NCBI GenBank assembly: GCA_023443095.1
Contig: JAEZVV010000020.1
Location: 1 to 21,507 of the forward strand
Length of the DNA stretch: 21,507 nucleotides
Direction: 5' to 3'
From: Pseudomonadota bacterium
GTDB taxonomy: Bacteria; Pseudomonadota; Gammaproteobacteria; Burkholderiales; Burkholderiaceae_F
Under the pieces are notes generated by a model, which worked only from the letters and a program-made list of their open reading frames with translations, had not been told where the DNA came from and did not search any database. Shown piece after piece: positions 14,987-21,507 of the stretch. The position numbers were made by a program, and so were the translations under genes. The first letter of the stretch is position 1. Every line of letters starts with the position of its first letter.

Positions 14987-15475
14987 TCAGGCGCGGCGCA
15001 CGCGCTCAAGCAGGCGGGTGGTCGAGCGTTCGTGTTCGAACTCGACCGCCACCGCGCTGCCGCCCCAGGTCTTGACCAGGGCGGTTTCGGGAATGCTGTC
15101 GATCGCGTAGTCGCCGCCCTTGACGTAGATGTCGGGGCGGACGGAGGCCAGAGGGGCGAGCGGAACCTTGTCGTCGAACACCGTGACCAGGTCGACGGCG
15201 CCGAGGGCGGCCAGCACGGCGGCGCGGTCGGCCTGAGGGTTGATCGGGCGGTCGTCGCCCTTGCCCAGCATTCGCACCGACGCATCGCTGTTGATCGCCA
15301 CCACCAGGCTGGCGCCGAGCGAACGCGCCTGCGCCAGATAAGTGACATGACCGCGGTGCAGGATGTCGAACACGCCGTTGGTGAAGACGACCGGACGCGG
15401 CAACCGGGCGACTCGGGCCGCCAGTTCCTCGCTGGAGACGATCTTGGTTTCGAACTCGGGAGCGGGCAGTTTCAT
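14987..15475 (-). CDS. rfaE2: D-glycero-beta-D-manno-heptose 1-phosphate adenylyltransferase (RfaE domain II)
   Basis: A protein of 162 residues, the stand-alone form of the C-terminal half of HldE. It transfers AMP from ATP to heptose-1-phosphate, giving ADP-D,D-heptose. The nucleotidyltransferase motif HRGH is at residues 40-43 within TNGVFDILHRGHVTYLAQA, followed by VAINSDASVRMLGKGDDRP and DIYVKGGDY, all conserved. The frame is open upstream but that part lies inside gmhB. The ATG at 15475 overlaps the gmhB stop by 4 nt (ATGA), indicating coupling. It is the last gene of the heptose operon. Confidence 0.95.
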   Translation of the reverse strand: MKLPAPEFETKIVSSEELAARVARLPRPVVFTNGVFDILHRGHVTYLAQARSLGASLVVAINSDASVRMLGKGDDRPINPQADRAAVLAALGAVDLVTVFDDKVPLAPLASVRPDIYVKGGDYAIDSIPETALVKTWGGSAVAVEFEHERSTTRLLERVRRA

Positions 15476-16116
15476 GGTTTCGATTCGGACGTGGCGCTGC
15501 GGCTGACCGCGGCGAACCAGGGGCTGGCGACGGCGTCGGCGAGGCTGGAAAAACACGCGCTTGCGAGTTCGGCCGCCGCGGTGGGGCGGGACTGGCCATT
15601 GGTGCCGAGCAGGACGCGCTCCTGCACGCCGGCGGCAGCGGCGGCCTGCAAGTCGGACTCCTTGTCGCCGAACAACACGCTGCTTGCAAGGTCGAGCTTC
15701 AAATCGCGGGCGGCGGCGAGCAGCATGCCGGGCGCGGGCTTGCGGCAATCGCAGTCGAGGCGGTAGGGCTCCTGGGCGTCGCGCGGGTGGTGCGGGCAGA
15801 AGTAGACGCCGGCGATCGGGGCGCCGGCTGCAGCGAACTCGCCCCGCATCCAGTCGGTGAGCCGGTCGAAGTCGGCCTCCGAATACATGCCGCGGCCTAT
15901 CCCCGATTGGTTCGTCACCACCACCAGGGCATAGCCCGCCTCATGCAGCGTGCGCGCTGCGGCCAGGACGCCGGGGACGAACTCGAAGTCCTCGCGCCGA
16001 TACACGTAGGCGTGGTCGATGTTGATCACGCCGTCGCGATCCAGAAACGCCGCGCGCCGGGAAACAGGGTCCAACCCCGCTTCCCGCTCGCTTAAGTTAG
16101 TGGGGTCAGACTCCAT
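15472..16116 (-). CDS. gmhB: D-glycero-D-manno-heptose-1,7-bisphosphate 7-phosphatase GmhB
   Basis: A protein of 214 residues of the HAD phosphatase superfamily that removes the 7-phosphate in ADP-heptose synthesis. DRDGV (residues 26-30) holds the nucleophile Asp26 and the acid/base Asp28. VVVTNQSGIGRG is motif 2. The zinc-binding set is Cys107, His109, Cys122 and Cys124, within CPHHPRD and CDCRKPAPGM, followed by FGDKESDLQAA. The C-terminal extension after about 185 is Ala-rich and unconserved. The ATG at 16116 directly abuts the hldD stop. Its first eight or so residues (MESDPTNL) come from a dispersed repeat-like motif, so the real start may lie further in, near RRAAFLDRDG. Confidence 0.93.
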   Translation of the reverse strand: MESDPTNLSEREAGLDPVSRRAAFLDRDGVINIDHAYVYRREDFEFVPGVLAAARTLHEAGYALVVVTNQSGIGRGMYSEADFDRLTDWMRGEFAAAGAPIAGVYFCPHHPRDAQEPYRLDCDCRKPAPGMLLAAARDLKLDLASSVLFGDKESDLQAAAAAGVQERVLLGTNGQSRPTAAAELASACFSSLADAVASPWFAAVSRSATSESKP

Positions 16117-16119
16117 TTA
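16100..16119. repeat. GGGGTCAGACTCC motif at the hldD-gmhB junction
   Basis: GGGGTCAGACTCC at 16102-16114 is a near-perfect palindrome (GGGGTC, A, GACTCC), continuing into CATTTAT. From general knowledge, motifs of this form recur between genes in many proteobacterial genomes, sometimes near REP-associated transposases. Here it overlaps the stop codon of hldD and encodes the first residues of gmhB. Only one copy is seen in this window, so its repeat nature is recalled rather than shown. Confidence 0.4.
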
Positions 16120-17109
16120 TTGAGCCCGGGCCAGCAGCTGCCGCACATAACTTGCCGTGCCTTGCTGCACGGTCTGGAACTCGTGGATGCAACCGGCTGC
16201 CCGCAACTGGGTGAGATCGGCTTGCGTGTAGGCCTGGTATTTGCCTTTGAGCGCTTCGGGGAAGGCGATGTATTCGATCAGACCCTGCGCGGCGGCTTCG
16301 GGCAGCGACAGGGCTACCTTGCCGCTCGCTTCGCGCAGCGTGTTGACGACGGTAAGAGCGACGTCGTTGAACGCCTGCGCGCGGCCGCTGCCGCAGTTGT
16401 AGACGCCCGATACCGGCTGGTCGAGAAAATGCAGGTTGACGGCGATGACGTCGTCGACATGGACGAAGTCGCGTTGCTGGCCGCCGTTGGGGTAGCCGTG
16501 GCTGCCTTCGAACAGCTTTACCTTTCCGGACTCGCGATACTGGTGGAACTGGTGGAAGGCGACTGAAGCCATGCGGCCCTTGTGCTGCTCGCGCGGGCCG
16601 TAGACGTTGAAATAACGCAGGCCAATCACGGGCGCCTTGAGCGTCGACAGTTCACGCCGCAGCACCTGGTCGAACAGAAACTTGGAATAGCCGTAGACAT
16701 TGAGCGGCCGCTCGTTGCTGCGGTTTTCCGCAAACACCGGACCCATGCCGTAGACCGCCGCCGACGAGGCGTAGATGAAAGGCACTCGTTCTTCCTGGCA
16801 CCAGCGGAAGAGGTCCAGCGTGTAGCGGAAGTTGTTCTCCATCATGTAGCGGCCGTCGGTCTCCATGGTGTCGGAGCAGGCGCCTTGGTGGAAAACGGCG
16901 CTAGGGCGAGCGAGCTTGCGCGCCCGGACCAGTTCGATGAAATCGCGTTTGTCGAGGTAGTCGGCGATCTCGCATTCGGCCAGGTTGTTGAACTTGTCGG
17001 CCTTGCTGAGATTGTCGACGGCAACGATGTCACTTTCGCCGCGTGCGTTGAGCGCTGCCACATTATTGGCGCCGATAAAGCCGGCCGCGCCGGTGACGAT
17101 GATGCTCAT
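16117..17109 (-). CDS. hldD: ADP-L-glycero-D-manno-heptose 6-epimerase HldD
   Basis: A protein of 330 residues of the extended short-chain dehydrogenase family that converts ADP-D-glycero- to ADP-L-glycero-D-manno-heptose using bound NADP. The dinucleotide-binding motif TGAAGFIG is at residues 6-13 and the catalytic Tyr139/Lys143 pair lies in NVYGYSKFLFD. Other family blocks are VFHQGACSDTMETDG, LRYFNVYGPREQHKG and QRDFVHVDDV. Length matches the family. The start overlaps the rfaE1 stop by 4 nt, and the TAA stop is followed at once by the gmhB ATG. Confidence 0.98.
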   Translation of the reverse strand: MSIIVTGAAGFIGANNVAALNARGESDIVAVDNLSKADKFNNLAECEIADYLDKRDFIELVRARKLARPSAVFHQGACSDTMETDGRYMMENNFRYTLDLFRWCQEERVPFIYASSAAVYGMGPVFAENRSNERPLNVYGYSKFLFDQVLRRELSTLKAPVIGLRYFNVYGPREQHKGRMASVAFHQFHQYRESGKVKLFEGSHGYPNGGQQRDFVHVDDVIAVNLHFLDQPVSGVYNCGSGRAQAFNDVALTVVNTLREASGKVALSLPEAAAQGLIEYIAFPEALKGKYQAYTQADLTQLRAAGCIHEFQTVQQGTASYVRQLLARAQ

Positions 17110-18026
17110 GTCGGAGATCCTTCAGGAAACAGTTCTTCGAAGCTGACCGTGGCGGTGCCGAGCTTGCCGACCACAATGCCGCCGGCGCGGTTGGCGATCG
17201 CCACCGCCTCTTGCAGCGGCCGGCCGGCGGCGATCATGGTGGCGAGCACCGCAATCACGGTATCGCCCGCGCCCGAGACGTCGAACACCTCGCGCGCCTG
17301 CGCCGGCACGCTCCAGGCGCTGTCGGCGGTAAAGAGGGTCATGCCCTCCTCGCTGCGGGTGAGCAGCAGGGCGGTCAGTCCGAGTTCGGCGCGCAGCTGC
17401 TGGGCGCGCCGCTGCAGGTCGGCTTCGCTGCTCCAGTGTCCGACCACTTGTTGCAGTTCGGCGCGGTTGGGGGTGAGCAGGGTGGCGCCTGCGTAGCGCG
17501 CGTAATCCTCGCCCTTGGGGTCGACCAGGACCGGCTTCCCGGCTGCGCGGGCCAGGGCGATCATGCGGGTGATGTGGGTCAGGCCGCCTTTGCCGTAATC
17601 GGAAAGCACCACCAGGTCGTGCGCGGGCAGGAGCGACTCGTACTCACCCAGGTGGGCGGCAAGCACTTCGCCATCGGGCGCGTTTTCGAAATCCACCCGC
17701 AGCATCTGCTGCTGGCGTGCGATCACCCGCAGCTTGACGGTCGTGGCGAGGCTGGAGTCGGTATGGAGGTGGGGCTCGATGCCGCTGGATTGGAGCAAGC
17801 GCTCTACCGTGGCGCCGGCCTCGTCTCGCCCCACCACCGTCAAGAGGCTGGCCTTGGCGCCAACCGAAACCATGTTGCGCGCCACGTTGGCGGCGCCGCC
17901 AAGGCGTTCTTCGGTGCGCGCCACCCGGACCACCGGAACCGGGGCCTCAGGAGAGATGCGCTGGGCGTCGCCGAACCAGTAGCGGTCGAGCATGGCGTCG
18001 CCAACTACCAGTAGGTGACGTTTCAT
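17106..18026 (-). CDS. rfaE1: D-glycero-beta-D-manno-heptose-7-phosphate kinase (RfaE domain I)
   Basis: A protein of 306 residues, a PfkB-family sugar kinase equal to the N-terminal half of HldE. It phosphorylates heptose-7-phosphate at C1. The opening VVGDAMLDRYWFGDAQRISP is diagnostic. The substrate motif GGAANVARN is at 43-51, and the catalytic GAGD at 252-255 lies in DVSGAGDTVIAVLA. The start is set at the ATG at 18026. A GTG at 18053 would add nine residues (MTPENSAHP) and cannot be excluded. It is the first gene of the operon rfaE1-hldD-gmhB-rfaE2, overlapping hldD by 4 nt. The protein ends where bifunctional HldE would continue into the adenylyltransferase domain. Confidence 0.95.
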   Translation of the reverse strand: MKRHLLVVGDAMLDRYWFGDAQRISPEAPVPVVRVARTEERLGGAANVARNMVSVGAKASLLTVVGRDEAGATVERLLQSSGIEPHLHTDSSLATTVKLRVIARQQQMLRVDFENAPDGEVLAAHLGEYESLLPAHDLVVLSDYGKGGLTHITRMIALARAAGKPVLVDPKGEDYARYAGATLLTPNRAELQQVVGHWSSEADLQRRAQQLRAELGLTALLLTRSEEGMTLFTADSAWSVPAQAREVFDVSGAGDTVIAVLATMIAAGRPLQEAVAIANRAGGIVVGKLGTATVSFEELFPEGSPT

Positions 18027-18053
18027 GGGGTGTGCACTGTTCTCGGGGGTCAC

Positions 18054-18797
18054 GTTGGAAAAAATTTAGGAGCTGGAAGTACGCAATTATCCAACATCAG
18101 AGATGTGTATGAAGGCGTGGGTGGTTCGTGAACTTGTTTCAGATAGGTGGAAAGTAAAGTATTCACAACTATAGGCCGTGCTAGTTGATAAGCTACGCCA
18201 CAACAGAGGGCGCCCTGGGAATCGAGGCAAGAAGAGGGTCGCTGCGTTTCCTATCGTGAAAGACTGGTGCGGGCGTTGGCGGTGGTAGTTAACCGTGCAG
18301 GCCTGATTCTTTTCTGTGGCGAACAGGGTGACGTTATTTTCCGTGGAGGAAACACTCGATTTTAAGGGTGACGAGTTTCTGGTTACTATTCGTCTGGGGT
18401 GAAAATATCAAATAGACGTCCGAGTTTAGCAAAGCTGGCGGTTGTTCGCGTTGAGTGGGGAGGTTTGTAATCGGGCTATGTTCTGGAAGATCCAGCATAA
18501 GGGCGAATGATCGTGCTCGGTGTCGGTGTATATGCGGGTCTCGGAATTTGGGGCAGACGAAGCTGGCCTGTGTTTTTAGGAGTGAAGGGATGAAATAGTG
18601 GGTGGCGCTTAAGTACGAAGTTTTGTTGCTGATTTTTATGTGCGAGATTTTTGTGTCGACGGTATGCCTTTGGAGGGAGTTTCGGTGTACCGCATTAATG
18701 CAATGGTGGCGTGTTGTATTTCGTGTCTAAAATCGAGAATGAGTGCTGTTGATTTATTGTGGCGGACAGTAAATGTCGACGGTGATTGGAAGATATT
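18054..18797. other. Low-GC intergenic stretch with no supportable gene
   Basis: About 740 bp separate rfaE1 from the divergent flippase gene. No frame here shows a recognisable protein. The longest frames are short, with no good ribosome binding site. GC falls abruptly: the line 17161-17220 is 43/60 GC, while 18061-18120 is 25/60. It must hold the rfaE1 promoter (minus) and the flippase promoter (plus), but no strong -35/-10 pair was found. It may be degraded transferred DNA or a long untranslated leader. Confidence 0.6.
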
Positions 18798-20090
18798 GTG
18801 ATCTCGCGCAGAAAAGTTGCTGAAGTTAAGAATCGCGTTTTGAATTTTATTCAACGGCCACCGGAATTTGTCGGTGTGTTGTGCTTAATTGCAGCCGTGC
18901 AAGGAGCTGTAATTGTTGCGCAAATTGGTGCGGCGATGCTCGTTGCGCCGGAGGTGCTGGGGAAGATCCGAGTTGTCGAGTCGGTATATTCAATCGCGCT
19001 TCTAGTGGCATGCCTCGGTTTGCCATTCGTGGTGTTGCACGACTCCGCGGCCAGTTCAAATCGTGCCGTAGGTCGAGATGTTTTCGTGGCTGCGTCGGGT
19101 CTCGGTACGCTAGTGGCTGCATTGGTGTTCGGGTTGGCGTTAGTTTACGTTTTTATCTCGTCAGGCACTGAGGCGGCGGACGTGTGGGCTTGGATTGGAA
19201 TGGCTGGCGTGCTGATTCCCGCAGTGATTTTGCGTAATTCCGTTGCGTTGCTTCAAGGTTGGCGGCAAGCGGGAGCCAATGCATTTTGGTTGATATTGCT
19301 GTCGTTTTCTCTGGTTGGCCTCGTGTGTCTACTGGCGTGGCAGAACGGCCTCGTTGGCTGGGTGGTTGGCAGAGGCGCTCTGGAGGCTGTATTGGCGATA
19401 TGCCTAGTTGGCCTGATATTTCGTACGGCCGGGTGGCGAGATATACGGTGGCGAGAGTTCAGTAAAACTGTGTTGGACAGAAATATCGCTCGACGTGGCG
19501 GTGGGGCTGGATTGGGGTTGCTTGTCAGAGTTGTTGCGGATAGTTTGCCGTTGTTGATGTTTAGATTTCTGTCGGGGGATCTTGTGCAGACCGGGTTGTG
19601 GGGGCTGGTCACGCTGGTGTTATTTTTTCCGTCCCTTCTTATGGGGGCGTTTGCACAGTATATGACGCCATTAATGGTTGCAAAAAAATCAAATCTCAGG
19701 CAGTTTGAGCTCTACAAGAGTAGACTCCTGCGAACATTGGTCGTTATATCGATGTTTGGTTGTTTAATGCTGGCGGGGGGCGCGTTAATGGTTCGGTCGG
19801 ACCTGCTTGCCGAGTATCGCGGTGCGTGCTCAGCCTTTCTCGTGGTGGCTCTGGCGCTGCCATTCCGGGCTAAAGCTCTGGCGAACGGGGTTGTGGCGAT
19901 GGTGTGGCAGCGATTTCGATATGCGTTGCTTGTCAATGTTTTTGAAGTTTTCGTGATATTCGTTGCGATGATGTGTTTCTATCGATTTGGTGCGGTGGGT
20001 GTCGCGGGAGCATTTCTTATTTCGACGATTTGCGTTGCGCTAGTGGCATTTTGCTTTCCTTCGGACGCGAAGTGTTGGATGCGAAAGTGA
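18798..20090 (+). CDS. Polysaccharide biosynthesis flippase (Wzx-like)
   Basis: A protein of 430 residues that is hydrophobic nearly throughout, with about 12 likely membrane helices. Examples are VLCLIAAVQGAVIVAQIGAA near the N terminus, LVAALVFGLALVYVFI, ILLSFSLVGLVCLLAW and a final FLISTICVALVAFCF. The layout, with charged loops and a first segment followed by an ES pair (VVESVYSIALL), is like Wzx/RfbX exporters, which flip undecaprenyl-linked O-antigen units. The GTG at 18798 is preferred because GGAAG lies 5 nt upstream. A TTG at 18786 would add four residues. GC is lower than in the upstream genes and codon use is TTG/GTT-rich. Sequence conservation in this family is weak, so substrate is unknown. 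Confidence 0.75.
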   Translation: MISRRKVAEVKNRVLNFIQRPPEFVGVLCLIAAVQGAVIVAQIGAAMLVAPEVLGKIRVVESVYSIALLVACLGLPFVVLHDSAASSNRAVGRDVFVAASGLGTLVAALVFGLALVYVFISSGTEAADVWAWIGMAGVLIPAVILRNSVALLQGWRQAGANAFWLILLSFSLVGLVCLLAWQNGLVGWVVGRGALEAVLAICLVGLIFRTAGWRDIRWREFSKTVLDRNIARRGGGAGLGLLVRVVADSLPLLMFRFLSGDLVQTGLWGLVTLVLFFPSLLMGAFAQYMTPLMVAKKSNLRQFELYKSRLLRTLVVISMFGCLMLAGGALMVRSDLLAEYRGACSAFLVVALALPFRAKALANGVVAMVWQRFRYALLVNVFEVFVIFVAMMCFYRFGAVGVAGAFLISTICVALVAFCFPSDAKCWMRK

Positions 20091-20129
20091 TTGTTGGCGT
20101 ATGTCCTATAGTGGGAATTTCTTTCAAGA

Positions 20130-21269
20130 GTGAGTAAATTGCAGACAAGGGTCTTGCTGTTTTTGCCTAACGGCCTTGGCGATCTATTGATGGCGCTGCC
20201 GACTTTGCGAGCACTCCTCGAGCGGGAGCCGAAAGATTCGGTTGATGTTGTCGTCGCCAATGCGGCGCAGAAGGGAATATTGCAGGAGTTGTTTGGTGGA
20301 CGCATTGGCTGTTATGTCAGATATGACGGGAGGCAGGCTTCGCAGTTGCGACTATGGTGGGCTCTATTCTGCAAGCGGTACGCAAGAATCTATGCGCCGT
20401 TAGTGTCGCGGCGTTGGTATGTCAGGCTATTTTTTGCTGGCCTGTTCACTACCGTGTATCTGCCTAGTAGCCGGCCGTCAAGATTTTTAGATTTAAGGTT
20501 TTCTGGATTAAGTTTGGTGGCGTCGAAGATGCATCAGGTGAATTATCTTTTACGTTTTTGTGAAATTCACGTAGATGGTGTCGGCCGGCGGGAGCGGTTC
20601 GTTGAACTGGAACCTGGCGCACCGGCGATGCTTTTGGCTCGGCGTGTGGCGGATAACCAAAGGGAGCGGCGCATCAAGCTTGCAGTTGGAATTAGCTGCG
20701 GCGCGGCAGAGCGGCACAAAATTCCCTCGCCGACCTATTTTGCGCGGGTGGTTAATGCATTGGCTGCTGAGAGACCTGTGGATGTGGTCGTCTTCGGCAC
20801 TAGTGCTGATAGCAGGCTGCTGGATGATTTCAAAAGCGCGTTAACCACGGGTCTCGTTGTTGAAACGCTGGTGGACTTGCCCGTACTTCGAGTTGTCGCC
20901 GAGCTTTCTACGTGCCAGGTTGGTTTGGTGGGGACAACGGGGCAGGGCCATATGATGGCGGCGGCAGACCTGCCACTTGTCGTGGTTGCGGGGGTCACTA
21001 ATCCGCATGAGTCCGGCCCGTTTGCGGAGCGGGTCTTGATCGTCAAGCACGAGTTGAAATGTGGCCCATGCTATCAGGAGGGGTTTGGTGGCGGGTGTGG
21101 GTTGCTGCGGTGCATGGAATTTCTCGACGTAGCTGCTGTCGTCGGAGCTATCGAGGAACTCTTAGACAATCCGTGCGCGGGACGCAATTGGCATCGGGTT
21201 CATGTTGCCACCACAAAAACTCTTGCTGAGATTCGCAGTGTGTTGAATTATTTATCCTCCGGAAAGTAA
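20130..21269 (+). CDS. Glycosyltransferase family 9 protein (heptosyltransferase-like)
   Basis: A protein of 379 residues with a GT-B fold pattern. The opening VLLFLPNGLGDLLMALPTL is the family 9 N-terminal signature (GDxLMALPxL). The middle has KLAVGISCGAAERHKIPSPT and VDVVVFGTSADSRLLDD. The C-terminal half has GLVGTTGQGHMMAAADLPLVV, here read as GTTGQGHMMAAADLP, followed by the Cys-rich KCGPCYQEGFGGGCGLLRCM typical of ADP-heptose transferases. It may transfer heptose or another sugar to a surface glycan. The start is a GTG at 20130 without a strong ribosome binding site, and a TTG at 20139 is an alternative. It lies 39 nt after the flippase gene. Confidence 0.82.
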   Translation: MSKLQTRVLLFLPNGLGDLLMALPTLRALLEREPKDSVDVVVANAAQKGILQELFGGRIGCYVRYDGRQASQLRLWWALFCKRYARIYAPLVSRRWYVRLFFAGLFTTVYLPSSRPSRFLDLRFSGLSLVASKMHQVNYLLRFCEIHVDGVGRRERFVELEPGAPAMLLARRVADNQRERRIKLAVGISCGAAERHKIPSPTYFARVVNALAAERPVDVVVFGTSADSRLLDDFKSALTTGLVVETLVDLPVLRVVAELSTCQVGLVGTTGQGHMMAAADLPLVVVAGVTNPHESGPFAERVLIVKHELKCGPCYQEGFGGGCGLLRCMEFLDVAAVVGAIEELLDNPCAGRNWHRVHVATTKTLAEIRSVLNYLSSGK

Positions 21270-21270
21270 G

Positions 21271-21507
21271 ATGAATGCGTTGAGAAGTTTTCGTGGCATT
21301 GATCTGCTTTCTCCCTGGTGGCTATTTTTCGTGTACTGGGTTGCAGGGGTTATATTGCCGCTTCAGCCGTTTATTGCTGGCGTTGACGGATTTAGTGAGT
21401 ATTGGCCATATGAGTTTGATGACAAATTCAGTGCGGTCTATGCTGCTCTATCTATTTATGTTGGCATCTTGGTTTTCTTTCTGTGTGGAACGTGGTTTGC
21501 TTCCATG
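21271..21507 (+). CDS. Membrane protein, N-terminal part, possible O-antigen polymerase (cut by window edge)
   Basis: The frame is open from the ATG at 21271 to the right edge, giving 79 codons. GGAAAG just upstream serves as ribosome binding site, and the gene begins one base after the glycosyltransferase stop. Two hydrophobic segments are visible, at about residues 15-36 (PWWLFFVYWVAGVILPLQPF) and 56-72 (VYAALSIYVGILVFFLCG). Position after a flippase and a glycosyltransferase suggests a Wzy-type polymerase, but no diagnostic motif is in the visible part. Confidence 0.65.
   Translation, partial: MNALRSFRGIDLLSPWWLFFVYWVAGVILPLQPFIAGVDGFSEYWPYEFDDKFSAVYAALSIYVGILVFFLCGTWFASM

Noticed and set aside
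18278..18288. GGCGGTGGTAG, similar to the ops/JUMPstart element (GGCGGTAGCGTG) found before polysaccharide operons
   Set aside because: The match is interrupted by two or three bases and the flanking JUMPstart sequence is absent. It is only suggestive from context.
18636..18854. Minus-strand frame of 72 residues in the low-GC gap
   Set aside because: It overlaps the start of the flippase gene, has no clear ribosome binding site, and has no recognisable similarity.

Overview
The window reads as part of the chromosome of a high-GC, flagellated, Gram-negative betaproteobacterium. The lineage is inferred from gene content and order: fliE divergent from fliFGHIJK, then algH-ruvX-pyrR-pyrB-inactive pyrC'-plsC, then a split heptose operon. 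A Rhodocyclales-like member fits best, but the sequence alone does not prove it. Sampled 60-base lines up to about 18050 run near 70% GC with dense, often overlapping genes. From about 18060 onward sampled lines drop to roughly 38-62% GC.

Layout. (1) 1-6045, minus strand: the flagellar operon fliF-fliG-fliH-fliI-fliJ-fliK (MS ring, switch, export ATPase and its partners, hook-length control), cut by the left window edge inside fliK. fliE lies divergently at 6287-6598, with a 241-bp control region between it and fliF. (2) 6608-8029, minus: a DNA photolyase, convergent with fliE. (3) 8111-12354, plus: algH and ruvX, then a pyrimidine cluster. This has a promoter, a chain of tiny ORFs, an intrinsic terminator, an unknown 68-residue protein, a second terminator-like hairpin, then pyrR, pyrB and a dihydroorotase-like pyrC' that lacks its metal-binding residues. 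A strong terminator follows, then plsC. (4) 13229-14053, minus: apaH, whose 3' end overlaps plsC antiparallel by 83 bp. (5) 14125-14961, plus: galU. (6) 14987-18026, minus: a tight four-gene ADP-heptose operon, rfaE1-hldD-gmhB-rfaE2. (7) About 18054-18797: a stretch with no supportable gene, marking a sharp drop in GC. (8) 18798 to the end, plus: a lipid-linked-sugar flippase, a family 9 glycosyltransferase and the start of a membrane protein. This looks like the beginning of an O-antigen or surface-polysaccharide locus.

How the genes work together. The flagellar genes build the basal body and export gate. The pyr genes make carbamoyl-aspartate in the UMP pathway, with PyrC' probably acting as a structural partner of PyrB. 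galU makes UDP-glucose and the heptose genes make ADP-L-glycero-D-manno-heptose. The low-GC genes probably assemble and export a cell-surface glycan onto that lipopolysaccharide core.

The least ordinary part is 9082-9589. There a promoter, overlapping mini-ORFs, a terminator whose 5' arm lies inside a mini-ORF, an unknown small protein and a second hairpin with three CCGCGG blocks all precede pyrR. It has the architecture of an undescribed transcription-attenuation leader for the pyrimidine operon.
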